From NCBI GenBank assembly GCA_017506865.1, contig JAFCMP010000112.1, forward strand, positions 1,116,001-1,180,000: a DNA stretch of 64,000 bases, in the 5' to 3' direction. The notes beneath the pieces were generated by a model, which was given only the letters and a program-made list of their open reading frames with translations, had not been told where the DNA came from and did no database searches. The DNA is from Tribonema minus. Taxonomy: Eukaryota; Sar; Xanthophyceae; Tribonematales; Tribonemataceae. This document shows positions 47,220 through 56,330 of the stretch, in pieces; position 1 is the stretch's first letter, and each line of letters opens with the position of its first letter. The position numbers and the translations under genes are program-made.

Positions 47220-49223
47220 ATGAACGAGAAAGAGCAGCAGAAAATTAGGCGTGCGCACGTCAATGATGTGTACCGCGGTTGGATCAGAGAAGCGTGTTCC
47301 ATGATGGAAACAGATGAGCCAATGTGGTTCAATGCAGACATTCAGACATTGCTGTGCAAGGCGAGCAAGATGGCACGGCAGAACCTGTTCACGTACAACA
47401 AGTGCCCTCCTCGCAACTATGAGATCCGCCAAAAAATTAGCAACAGCCTCTACAGCATTCAGCGCGAGATCCCCTACAACACAAGATGGATCTACTGCTT
47501 CTGGAACTCGGAAGGTTTGATCTCCACCATCGCCCACCACGCACACATCGTGCACAGCACAAAGGTGCAAGTGGGCCTATTACACGCATCACATATAATG
47601 GGAAATCTTCAGCTACGCCAATCCGTCCTGGCATTCCTCGGGGAGGCGAGCGGGGACATATTCACTACGAGCGTTTCCAGAGGGTTGTTCATCAAATTTA
47701 TTTGTGATCAGGCCCATGCTCTCGACGAGTCCTTCATCATCAAGCCACAACGCCAGCCCCGTGCGAAGCCGCTTCAAGCAGACAATCAGGAGCTAGATGA
47801 CGAGGGCAGCGATGATGGCCCTGGCGCTTACATCTGGACTAATCCACTCTGGGTGGGTAAGGGTAGCAAGTGCTACGGGTACATGCACGTGGAAGGAGGG
47901 GAGCCAATGCCGGGGTCGAACAAGTGCGACTGCAAGATTATCGAGATACAGCTCACCGGACCCGACGGCAAAGTCACTATCGCTCACCGTTTCGGCCGTC
48001 AGAGTTTGGGGGGCGCGCTCACCGACCTCATTGTGACGGAGGCCTGGCAACCTTACGGCCACTACAAGATCTACATGATGGGCTGCAGCACGGAGGTCAA
48101 GGATCTTCCGCACATCTGGGACGATACATTCGCCTGGAACAACACTCACTTCAAGCTGATCGCGGTTGACCCAGTTTCACCCAGTACATCAACGGCGCTG
48201 GAAGGGTTCAGCCCATTTGTGACTGAGTATTCTACAATCAAGGACAAGCGGACATTCTGCGTCACTGGCATTACTGGGCGCGGCGATCACGAGTTGGCGA
48301 GCATCGAACACTTCCACGAAGTAGGAGAGCGTCTGCTGCAGGTGACCGATGATCGCGGTGTGTGCGTGTTCAAGATCTACGAGCAGCTGAGCATCTTCAC
48401 AGAGAAGGCAAGCACATGCAGGGCTTTCGTGGGACTTGAAGCGAGGACAGAGCCGACTCTTGAAGACGCCGCTTTCAGCGACGAGAGGATGCGGTGTCTG
48501 CAGTCTCACTGTTTCGTCCCTGGGTGCAACATGCGGCTCGTGGTCCACCTGAGCTCGGCATTCATGCAAAGCATCGCGTGCGACGAGTGCCACAACGTCA
48601 GCGCGTACGAGCTGGTCATGTCGCCTGACTTCATCCGTCCAAGCATCACGGCACCGACCATTCTGTGCGTCCACAAGACTCCAGATATGCAGGAGAGGAT
48701 GGATTCTATACTGGAGCATCTGTGGCAGAACGAGCTCAGGAGGCAGTTGGGGTATGAGTACGGGTTTCTGTTCCATTTCACAATGCTGCAGGAGATCATG
48801 CTCTGGCACTATAGGCGCGTGCTGCAGGGTCTCTACGGCAATTCACAAGAGCCGACCGTAGGCTGGCCGGTAATCATGCCCGAGCATGTAGTGGCCACGA
48901 GGCGTCAGATGCGAGAGGTCATCAAGGAGTGGCTTCAGAGTCACTGGACAAGAGTGGAACGGTGCAAGCCGATGACGCCATACAGACTTTCCAACCACAG
49001 CCGCGCCATCCTTAACAACGCGTTCGCATGGGAAAGCAGGCGTCAGAGTTTGATTGCAGGTTCTATGCAGACGCAGACCGGTGATAAGGTGCCACACATG
49101 CTAGTGCCCGGCCTGTTAAACCTGCAAGAGAGCGTGCACACATTTCTGCCCTGCACTCGCCACAAGGGAAACAGCACAACATGGAACAAGAGTGCTTGGA
49201 ACGAGAGTGCTTGGAACGACTAG
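47220..49223 (+). CDS. Large protein of unknown function
   Basis: The protein has 667 residues. The first 170 are helical with many Trp/Asn/His. An acidic linker follows (DNQELDDEGSDDG). The middle is an alpha/beta region with GRQSLGGALTDLIV. About residue 425 onward a Cys/His cluster (CLQSHCFVPGC, CDECHN) may hold zinc. The last residues repeat W-N-x-S-A-W-N. Coding quality is good throughout. I do not recognise a domain; the zinc cluster and size would suit a replication, recombination or virion enzyme. Confidence 0.65.
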   Translation: MNEKEQQKIRRAHVNDVYRGWIREACSMMETDEPMWFNADIQTLLCKASKMARQNLFTYNKCPPRNYEIRQKISNSLYSIQREIPYNTRWIYCFWNSEGLISTIAHHAHIVHSTKVQVGLLHASHIMGNLQLRQSVLAFLGEASGDIFTTSVSRGLFIKFICDQAHALDESFIIKPQRQPRAKPLQADNQELDDEGSDDGPGAYIWTNPLWVGKGSKCYGYMHVEGGEPMPGSNKCDCKIIEIQLTGPDGKVTIAHRFGRQSLGGALTDLIVTEAWQPYGHYKIYMMGCSTEVKDLPHIWDDTFAWNNTHFKLIAVDPVSPSTSTALEGFSPFVTEYSTIKDKRTFCVTGITGRGDHELASIEHFHEVGERLLQVTDDRGVCVFKIYEQLSIFTEKASTCRAFVGLEARTEPTLEDAAFSDERMRCLQSHCFVPGCNMRLVVHLSSAFMQSIACDECHNVSAYELVMSPDFIRPSITAPTILCVHKTPDMQERMDSILEHLWQNELRRQLGYEYGFLFHFTMLQEIMLWHYRRVLQGLYGNSQEPTVGWPVIMPEHVVATRRQMREVIKEWLQSHWTRVERCKPMTPYRLSNHSRAILNNAFAWESRRQSLIAGSMQTQTGDKVPHMLVPGLLNLQESVHTFLPCTRHKGNSTTWNKSAWNESAWND

Positions 49224-49846
49224 ATCGTGAGCTTGGTCACCCAAACATCGCCAATGCGCTTATCAATAATAAGAGCTCCCACATCCTTATCAAACCTGAT
49301 TCGCATTGCCCTGTTGCCCATGTAGAGCACTCCATCTTGGGATATGTCGAGCGCATCTGTAATGTTCAACAGCGGCAGCTCCATGTTTACTTCTTCCGTT
49401 GGCTGAGTGAGCAGTGTTGATTTGACACCCGTCATACCCGATGTGTCACTGACCTGTACGGTGTAGTACCCATCTGCCAGTCTCTTCAAGGTAGAGGATG
49501 TGGATCCATTGTTCCACAGCAACGAGTATGGCAGCACGCCGCCATATACACGCACCGTCACTTGGCCATTCTTAGCTCCAAATGAAGTAGGGTTCACAAT
49601 GTCAAACTCGATGCCAAGGTGATTCTCTACAATATATTCAAACGTTGCAGTGTCTGACCCGCTGTCGGTGATACGCACAGTATATGTGCCTGCATTAAGA
49701 GATGCAGCTGTCTCAGACGTTTGACCATCTGACCACAGGATGAAGTACGGAGAGTGCCCGCCAACAATATTGAGCTTGATTTCACCATAAACTGATCCAT
49801 TGGCGTCGTATGTGGAATGCGTAATGTCGGCAGTGGCGGTCAGCAT
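49220..49846 (-). CDS. SprB-like beta-repeat protein, two repeats
   Basis: The protein has 208 residues. Two repeats show GG-x-SPYFILWSDGQTSE, then AGTYTVRITDSGS, and a second with YSLLWNNGSTSS, then DGYYTVQVSDTSG. These are the same kind of unit as in the 421-residue protein at 25515-26780. The C-terminal 60 residues differ (LYMGNRAMRIRFDKDVGALIID), a possible attachment domain. The start is the ATG after the A-rich motif. A minor fibre component is inferred. Confidence 0.65.
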   Translation of the reverse strand: MLTATADITHSTYDANGSVYGEIKLNIVGGHSPYFILWSDGQTSETAASLNAGTYTVRITDSGSDTATFEYIVENHLGIEFDIVNPTSFGAKNGQVTVRVYGGVLPYSLLWNNGSTSSTLKRLADGYYTVQVSDTSGMTGVKSTLLTQPTEEVNMELPLLNITDALDISQDGVLYMGNRAMRIRFDKDVGALIIDKRIGDVWVTKLTI

Positions 49847-49862
49847 GTTGTTTGTATCAATG

Positions 49863-49875
49863 CAAACATTTTTTT
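49863..49875 (-). promoter_or_regulatory. Candidate late promoter, AAAAAAATGTTTG
   Basis: This minus-strand variant ends 16 bp before the ATG at 49846. Confidence 0.5.
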
Positions 49876-50121
49876 GCAGCACACACATGCGCTGTGATGG
49901 CTTGAAATTCATGTTTTATTGCAAGAATGTGCACACACGCGCAACAGCAGCAGCCGCACAATTGTCACCGCCCATGATACACTACTTGTGCCTTCAGAAG
50001 GCGCCCCACCGCCCACTGTTTACCGGTGCGCTCGACCGATATGCTGCTGCCGTGGACTCACTTGTGCCGGGACACATGCTGGCACCGCTGATTTATTCGT
50101 GTTCTGAACGGCACAATTAAT

Positions 50122-53100
50122 CTACGTGCGAGGGACAAAGCGAACATGGAAAAAGCCGTCCACAGTAGATGCCTTGCGCTCGATGCGCCACATTTTGCCA
50201 AACTCTGCGGCGTTGGCCCTGTCCTGGGTTTCCTGTAGCCACTTGGGGGTGACGACGGCACCCGCATCACCATTGAGCTTGAGAAGCCCACGGCTGCGGG
50301 TGGTGATGCTGGTGAATCCAAAGTCGAGCAGGGCGAGGGTGCAGGACGGAGACCAATCCCGCGGGTCCTGTAACAGTGCAGACAAGCACGCGACAAAGTG
50401 TGAGTTACAACGAGAAACATTGACATGAACCTAACGGTAATACTTCCTCCCAGCCACTTTATTGCAGACCGAACTTTCAGTGCGTGAATTCGCCATCAGC
50501 ATGCACTCAAACATGCAAACACCATTGAGCAAGATGAGAAAGAGCATCCCCAAAGTAGTACACACGCCATGTGCTCACTTCAATTGTACTATAAACTACA
50601 CGTAGCACAGAGCACGACTGCTCTGAAGAGCCGCAGTGGCAGCATCGACGCTCAGGCTACTGCGAGCTGCTACCATAAGCGCCAGTGCACCCTTCCTATG
50701 TAGCAGCTTCGTCTGCGTCGTCGCCTGCTGCTCAAATGGGCCTTTTGTGTTTTGGCTGCGGAAGTTTCCCGCAGCGGGGGATTTGTTTTCTCTTGCAAAT
50801 ATGCCGCGCTGCTGTTGTCGAGAAATCAAGTAAGGTCAACTTTGACAAGCGACATCTTCGTGAGATCATTACAAGTATATCATCATTTAGCTCACACTCT
50901 TGTCTTTCACATGGATTATAACAGGACAAACCATCAGCATAAACCTTAGGCCTAAATTTAGCAACTCCAGAACGGTTCGCATTAAAGTGGCTGAAAAGAG
51001 GTAGAACAACATGAGGCAGTCAGCACTTACTTCGTTGCAGCCCAGGTGTCTAGCTGATGCAATCAAGGCAGTTGCCACCTTGCCCTGGGAGTTGGAGCTT
51101 ATGCCGGTGGCTGTCAGGAAATCATCCACTTTGACCCAGGCACCTTTGCCGCGGGCAGATGGTGCGGATGGTGCACTGTTGCGGTCCTCCTCTCCTTCAT
51201 CAGCCGAAGTGCCGCTGTCGCTATTGTCGATGCGGGGTTGTTTGCCAGAGTGAGGAGGAGGGTCAATCTGCCGCTTGCGTGGTGCGATAGTGTCGCTGAA
51301 CTCTGCCTCCTCCCCATCCTCACCCTGCTGCCGCTCCTGCTGCTGCGCCTGCTGCTGCTGCTCCTGCTGCCGCTCCTGCTGCTGCGCCTGCTGCCGCTCC
51401 TGCTGCTGCGCCTGCTGCTGCTGCTGCGTGTGCTGCCGCTGCTGCTGCTGCTGCGCCTGCTGCTGCTGCGCCTGCTGCCGCTCCTGCTGCTGCGCCTGCT
51501 GCCGCTCCTGCTGCTGCGCCTGCTCCTGCTGCTGCGCCTGCTGCCGCTCCTGCTGCTGCGCCTGCTGCTGCGCGTTGTACTCCATGACCCCTTCCTGCAG
51601 CTTCTTCGGGTCCTTCAATGCTTCCCAGTTGGCGCCCACTTTCAGGAAGCGCTTGACCAAATCCACTTCATCGGCTATGCTGGCAAGGCACTTGGTGATC
51701 TCGGTGGTGTTGATGCACTTGTAAGAAGAGTTGTCAGGCTCCGGTGTGAGCCAGATCGAACTGCGAGGCAACGGCAAGATAACATTGTGGTGGAGTTGAT
51801 GCATATGGCTGTACACAAACAGAAATATCATGTGTTGATGCACTTGTAAGAAGAGTTGCCAGGCTCCGGTGTGAGCCAGATCGAACTGCGAGGCAATGGA
51901 AAAATAATATTGTGGTGGAGTTGATGCATATGGCTGTACACAAACAGAAATATCACTTGCCAAGGTTTGAAGCAGTTCTGACTGACCTGAGTTCGCGCAG
52001 CCCAAACACGTTTTTGATCGCGGTCTCAGACTCGTCGGTGATGTACTTGTAGCCGCTTTTCCTTTGCGTAATCTTCAGCGCAATGAGCGCAAGTCCTGCT
52101 TTCTCCTCAGAAGTGCCGCATTTGCGGTCCTGTTGTGTGATGAAAAAGCAACCAGCAAGAAGCAACGAGTGTTGTAAATCCAATGGGGTAGTATGCATAT
52201 GCATTCATGTCCAATGCACAGTCAGGCACACTCACCTTGACCGCATTGGCCGCCCAGATGATGACATCCAAGCCGATCACCTTCTTGGTAGCGTTCTCAC
52301 AAGCCCCATCTGCGCTCTTCAGTGGTGTGAATGGATGCTCGGTGTTTGACGGGTCAGTCAGCTCCTTGACGGCAGCGGGCGCGGGTGGCTCCTGAGCGGC
52401 AGGTAGCTCCTGTGCGGGCTGCTTGGGATCAGCGGGCGCAGGTAGCTCCTGTGCGGGCTGCTTGGGATCAGCGGACGCAGGTAGCTCCTGTGCGGGCTGC
52501 TTGGGATCAGCGGGCGCGGGTAGCTCCTGTGCGGGCTGCTTGGGATCAGCGGGAGTCGCGTCTTGATCAGGGTTCCTGTGGTGAAAGAAGATCAGTGGGA
52601 GGCGGGTCTTTATCAGGGTTCCTGTGGTGAGGGACAACGATGCTGTTTGTGTGACTAATGTTCACGCTGAAGCATCTCATATGCGCAGTCAGTGCAACAA
52701 TGAATGATTGTTTCACATTGACTCACTTGTACGTCTCATCGGCAACCTTCTTCATCTTGGAGGCCAGCTCATGCAGCCTCTGCTGCTGGGCCAGGTAAGC
52801 TGTCTTCTGCCGCTCGGTCAGGTCACTCAGCTGCGCCGAGACGCGCTGAAGCTCGTTGACAGCCGTCACTCTCTTCTGCTCTTTGCTGTCTCGCTCCTGC
52901 TTGTTCTTCTTTGCTGCCGCAGAAAGCCTGGTCTGCTCCACCCGAAGAAGCTCCTGGGCCTCCTTGATGTTCTGCTGCTGCTGGTCCAGCCGCTCAATAT
53001 CGGCGCTGTATTCGTCAGCCTCCTCCTTAAGCTGTGTCTGCCTGGCTTTGCAGTCATCAACCTTACTGGAACGTGGTGGCTTTATGGCACTCATCGCAGC

Positions 53101-54677
53101 CACCATCTGTTCCATTTTAGATATGTTGTCATCATCATCGCACCTGCAGCAGATAAGACGACAGCCACACAATGGTGAGCTACACCTAATGACAAACAGA
53201 CCTGCAGCAGCGCCAAAAGGAGCGCCATGAGCACTCGCTGCAGGGTTAGGTATACTGGGACTTCATGACGCTCGGCTCTGGTGTAGGTGCATGCACTTGC
53301 ATTTACAAGGCAATGTTGCACCTGCTGTTCAATTGCTGCTCCTCCTTCGAGGCACAGAGACCTTGTTTCTATGGATGGGTGTTGTGCTGCATTGTTGCGG
53401 CAACAGACCACCTCACACTAACCCTAACTTTGAAGCCCAACCCTAAATCACGTGGAATAATGTCTACAGGAAGCCTATACATGGCACGCACTGCATGGTG
53501 TAGTTGTGATACACTTCTGAAACTATCTTGACTTTCTCACATGAAAGACACAAAGCATAGTCTAAGACCTTCACTGGTCGTATAACATGAGTCTGCTGCG
53601 TTGGGTATCTACTCAGCGTTCCGCCACCCTATATATTGTTAAAACACTCAGCCTGCTTTGATGCTTTTACTCACAATTCAACACTCGAAGGGTGTAACAG
53701 CAACCTTGGGGGTACGTTGGATTTGGCGGAGGTGATGCAGCAACAACTTGAAGAATACACTTCACCTTGTGGATCTTGGAGTGTGTGACTGGATTTCTGC
53801 TTTGGCATGTATGTCGCCTGGCATACATGTACAGCATACTTGAAGTACCATGTGTTCCAGCCACACTGTAGTAGTACTACTTATTAGGACTTACTATGAG
53901 ATGATGATTGCGTACCATGCAGGCCAAATACTCTGAGCTGATGTAATTAAGAAGCAGGGCGTAGGACTTTATGCACTTCGTTGCGTGTTCATTGAATTGA
54001 GCATCCTTGTGCTCAAAGGTACAGTACCCTGAACCTGATGACAGCATACATTGGGTTCACTCAGGTCCGCTGACTATCTGAGCATCTGAGCACCCCTTGC
54101 AGCAACAATATCGAAGGTCCCCCGAACCAGCGCCGATAACATACCATATAAACAGTCCTTGTGCAGAAGCCATACTGAACGCACCTTCACATAACCGTCG
54201 TGCAGCAGTGCTTTTATTTTGATGAGCTTCACAACAGTACTTCCAGGTGCCTGGCAGGCGGTGAGCTGTCCGACGGGAACTTCATATGCACCTTCAAAAG
54301 TGCTGGCACGAGTGATCGCATGCGGTGCGGTAGCTGTCCATTTACATATGTTTGCAGGTTAGCGGGATTAAGCTACCCGACGTTGCTTTTGCAACAGCCT
54401 CACGGTGGTGTCCGCGGATTGATTTTGCCACCTCGTATGGCGATCACATGGCGAAGACCTTTCACAAGAGCTCATGTGCATGGTGGCGATATACACCGCA
54501 GGCATAGCACAGCAAATGGCATGGCTATTATCTCCAACGCACTTATGCTGCCCCTGCCAATGCCCCAGCGCCGCCATGCCCACCTTCACAACAATCGCTT
54601 CACCTTTAACCCGCTGCTGCTGCTGCTGACCACATTACTCACCTGTCCACATCGCTCTCACTATCAGTGGCGCTCAT
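50122..54677 (-). CDS. Six-exon eukaryotic-style gene, Gln-rich coiled-coil protein
   Basis: Exons are 54643-54677, 52727-53143, 52236-52575, 51987-52129, 51031-51760 and 50122-50367 (637 codons with stop). Every junction has a canonical donor (GTGAGT, GTGAGT, GTGAGT, GTCAGT, GTAAGT) and a CAG acceptor, and all phases agree. Introns are 1499, 151, 106, 226 and 663 bp. The protein starts MSATDSESDVDR with an acidic head, then a long coiled coil (EEADEYSADIERLDQQQQN), four PADPKQPAQELPA repeats, a small alpha/beta part, a (QAQQQERQ)n tract, an acidic/basic linker and a C-terminal domain ending VDGFFHVRFVPRT. No family is recognised. Additional exons could hide in the two longest introns. This gene differs completely in style from its viral-looking neighbours. 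Confidence 0.7.
51320..51590. repeat. CTGCTGCGCCTG-type triplet repeat
   Basis: Interrupted CTG/CAG triplets in exon 5 encode the Gln-rich tract on the minus strand. Leu-rich or Cys-rich frames on the plus strand are artefacts of this. Confidence 0.85.
51715..51960. repeat. 125-bp tandem duplication with a 3' splice site
   Basis: Two copies offset by 125 bp each include TTGATGCACTTGTAAGAAGAG and the CTCGCAG acceptor read on the minus strand. Use of the upstream copy leads to an early stop, so the exon-proximal acceptor (exon start 51760) must be used. Confidence 0.8.
52405..52560. repeat. 39-bp coding repeat, about four units
   Basis: Nearly identical units encode PADPKQPAQELPA in exon 3. 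Confidence 0.85.
52573..52635. repeat. 46-bp duplication with a 3' splice site
   Basis: On the minus strand CACCACAGGAACCCTGAT occurs twice with a 46-bp offset. Only the downstream acceptor (exon start 52575) keeps the frame open; the other reaches a stop. Confidence 0.75.
53144..54642. other. Intron 1 of the six-exon gene
   Basis: The 1.5 kb shows no convincing coding sequence on either strand. It contains two short CCCTAA-like pieces near 53416-53447 and a Cys/His/Pro-rich plus-strand frame at 54200-54640 that I regard as chance. An exon could be hidden, but splice phases do not require one. Confidence 0.5.
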
Positions 54678-54884
54678 CTCTCCTGCCGATGCCCCAAACC
54701 CTCACCAGCAGCGTCCTGTGTCCCCCTATCACCTCCCTCCCTCTGCTGCGTGTTGTGGCTTCAGAGTGTGGCCAGCACCGACAAATTTTTGGGAACGGTC
54801 CGCGGCAAAACTCTGTTCTTTTTCCGCCGGCCCTTGTGCTTACTTCAAGTGCTATATTATGTGTGTACCGGGTGACACAAGAGC

Positions 54885-55634
54885 ATGCGCGTGCAATTGG
54901 CGAGTGATGTACACCTGGAGTGGAGTCAACCCGCATTTTCATCAATCATCCGTCAAACAGAAGATGTGCTGGTTCTTGCGGGCGATGTAGGCGTATTTGA
55001 TGACCGCACACTTGAGTTTATAGAATGGTGTTCGAGCAAATATGAGCATGTGATTTACGTACCAGGCAATCATGAGCGCTATTCATCGACATGTGACATG
55101 GAAGAGGTTGACATGAAATTCAAAACTTTCTGTAAAACGCAAGGCAATGTGTTCTACGCGCCTTGCGACACAGTCATAATCGACGATGTGGTGTTCATTT
55201 GCGCGACCTTGTGGTCACATGTGCCTCAGCAGAGTCAACAGGAAGCTTCAGAATGCATCAATGACTACAGCTACGTGCGCACACAAGGACGCCCAATCAC
55301 ACCCAGTGAAACTAATGCTTTTCACGCAGCACACAAAGAGTATATCATCAAACAACTCGCCGAGAGTGTGGGGCGTGAATGTGTTGTCATAACTCATCAC
55401 CCACCCTATACCGGAAAGACCTCTCACCCAAGGTACGACGGAAGCAGCCTATCGAGCGCTTTCACGTCAGACTACATCTTAGAAATATATCCTGAGCACC
55501 TGCCTTCTCTGTGGCTATGTGGGCACACACACTACAACTTTTCCATGACGGTGAACGGCACACGCCTCATCTCAAACCAGTACCAGCGCGACGGCGGCAA
55601 CTCGTACAATGCTGGCACATCAATACAAATCTAA
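54885..55634 (+). CDS. Calcineurin-like metallophosphoesterase
   Basis: The protein has 249 residues. All five metal-binding blocks are present: SDVH (D8, H10), LAGDVG (D34), PGNHE (N62, H63), ITHHPP and CGHTHYN. The short insertions and size fit small single-domain phosphoesterases related to those acting on nucleotides or phosphodiesters; the substrate is unknown. The gene has no signal peptide. It begins only 207 bp from the first exon of the six-exon gene in the opposite direction, and its stop overlaps the dUTPase-fold gene by four bases. Confidence 0.88.
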   Translation: MRVQLASDVHLEWSQPAFSSIIRQTEDVLVLAGDVGVFDDRTLEFIEWCSSKYEHVIYVPGNHERYSSTCDMEEVDMKFKTFCKTQGNVFYAPCDTVIIDDVVFICATLWSHVPQQSQQEASECINDYSYVRTQGRPITPSETNAFHAAHKEYIIKQLAESVGRECVVITHHPPYTGKTSHPRYDGSSLSSAFTSDYILEIYPEHLPSLWLCGHTHYNFSMTVNGTRLISNQYQRDGGNSYNAGTSIQI

Positions 55635-56008
55635 GCGTACACGTTATTTCCCTCTTTGATCTGCGCAATGACTACTTGTTCAAGGATGAGCTGCGCAATG
55701 CAATCGCCTTTGTTCACCGTTACATCTTCGTCAGCGTGATTGAACAAGACAACTCCTACGTTTCCAGTGTGAGTGCCATCCACGATGCCGGCATACACTT
55801 CTAGCTTGTTCTTCAAACCCAGTCTGCGCTTGTTAGTGATGCGGCCATAAGCACTCTCGGGCACTTGCATGCTCAGATCAGTCTCCACCAGTGCGTTGTT
55901 GTGCGCGGGGATCACGGCAGAGTGTGCTGAGTACAAGTCGAAGCCTACAGCGTTATGTGCCCTGGTGGGCAGAGTAGCGTTCTCGGATAGACGTTGGACG
56001 TTCAGCAT
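55631..56008 (-). CDS. Divergent dUTPase-fold protein
   Basis: The protein has 125 residues. Motif 1 is good (AVGFDLYSA, 20-28). Motif 2 starts correctly (YGRIT) but the R-S-x-L-A part reads NKRRLGLKN, without the conserved Ser. Motif 3 keeps the Asp (GIVDGTHTGNV) but has His in place of the base-reading Tyr. Motif 4 reads GDCIAQLI with Cys in place of Arg. The C-terminal Gly-rich motif 5 is absent. The fold is clear, but activity on dUTP is doubtful; a regulatory or dCTP-deaminase-like use is possible. The start is the ATG before LNVQRL. Confidence 0.78.
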   Translation of the reverse strand: MLNVQRLSENATLPTRAHNAVGFDLYSAHSAVIPAHNNALVETDLSMQVPESAYGRITNKRRLGLKNKLEVYAGIVDGTHTGNVGVVLFNHADEDVTVNKGDCIAQLILEQVVIAQIKEGNNVYA

Positions 56009-56023
56009 GGTGAATACACGATG

Positions 56024-56035
56024 CCAATATTTTTT
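56024..56035 (-). promoter_or_regulatory. Candidate late promoter variant, AAAAAATATTGG
   Basis: This minus-strand variant lies 15-16 bp before the ATG at 56008. The gap 56036-56330 to the next gene is Gln/Ser/His-codon rich; an open frame without ATG runs through it into the spliced gene, so that gene may start further upstream. Confidence 0.35.
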
Positions 56036-56330
56036 ATGCACTGGTGCGTCCGAAGTCGATTATGAGGGATCAAAACTCCGGTAGGCAGAAAATGCCGGTG
56101 TTTAGGTACGCCTTATTGCCGACGCGAAAAGTGCAAGAGCCCACCGGCACAAGCATACAGCAGCACAACACACACACCAGCAGCAGCTGAACAGCAGCAG
56201 CGATCACATATCGGAACGTTCCCTACACACCAGAGCGAGTGATACTGACACCGTCGATCAGCCACACCAGCGGCGACAGCAGCAACTGCAACAGCAAGAA
56301 ACGGCCGCACTCGCAGCAGCACCAGCAGAG

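Noticed and set aside
51238-51849. Long Leu-rich and Cys-rich plus-strand frames
   Set aside because: They are read from the CTG-type triplet tract; the minus strand is the coding exon with matching splice sites.
53410-53450. Telomere-like CCCTAA repeats
   Set aside because: Only two or three scattered units without tandem order; not a telomere.
54200-54907. 235-residue plus-strand frame
   Set aside because: Composition is Pro/Leu/His-rich and erratic, it overlaps exon 1 of the six-exon gene and the start of the phosphoesterase, and no motif is seen.
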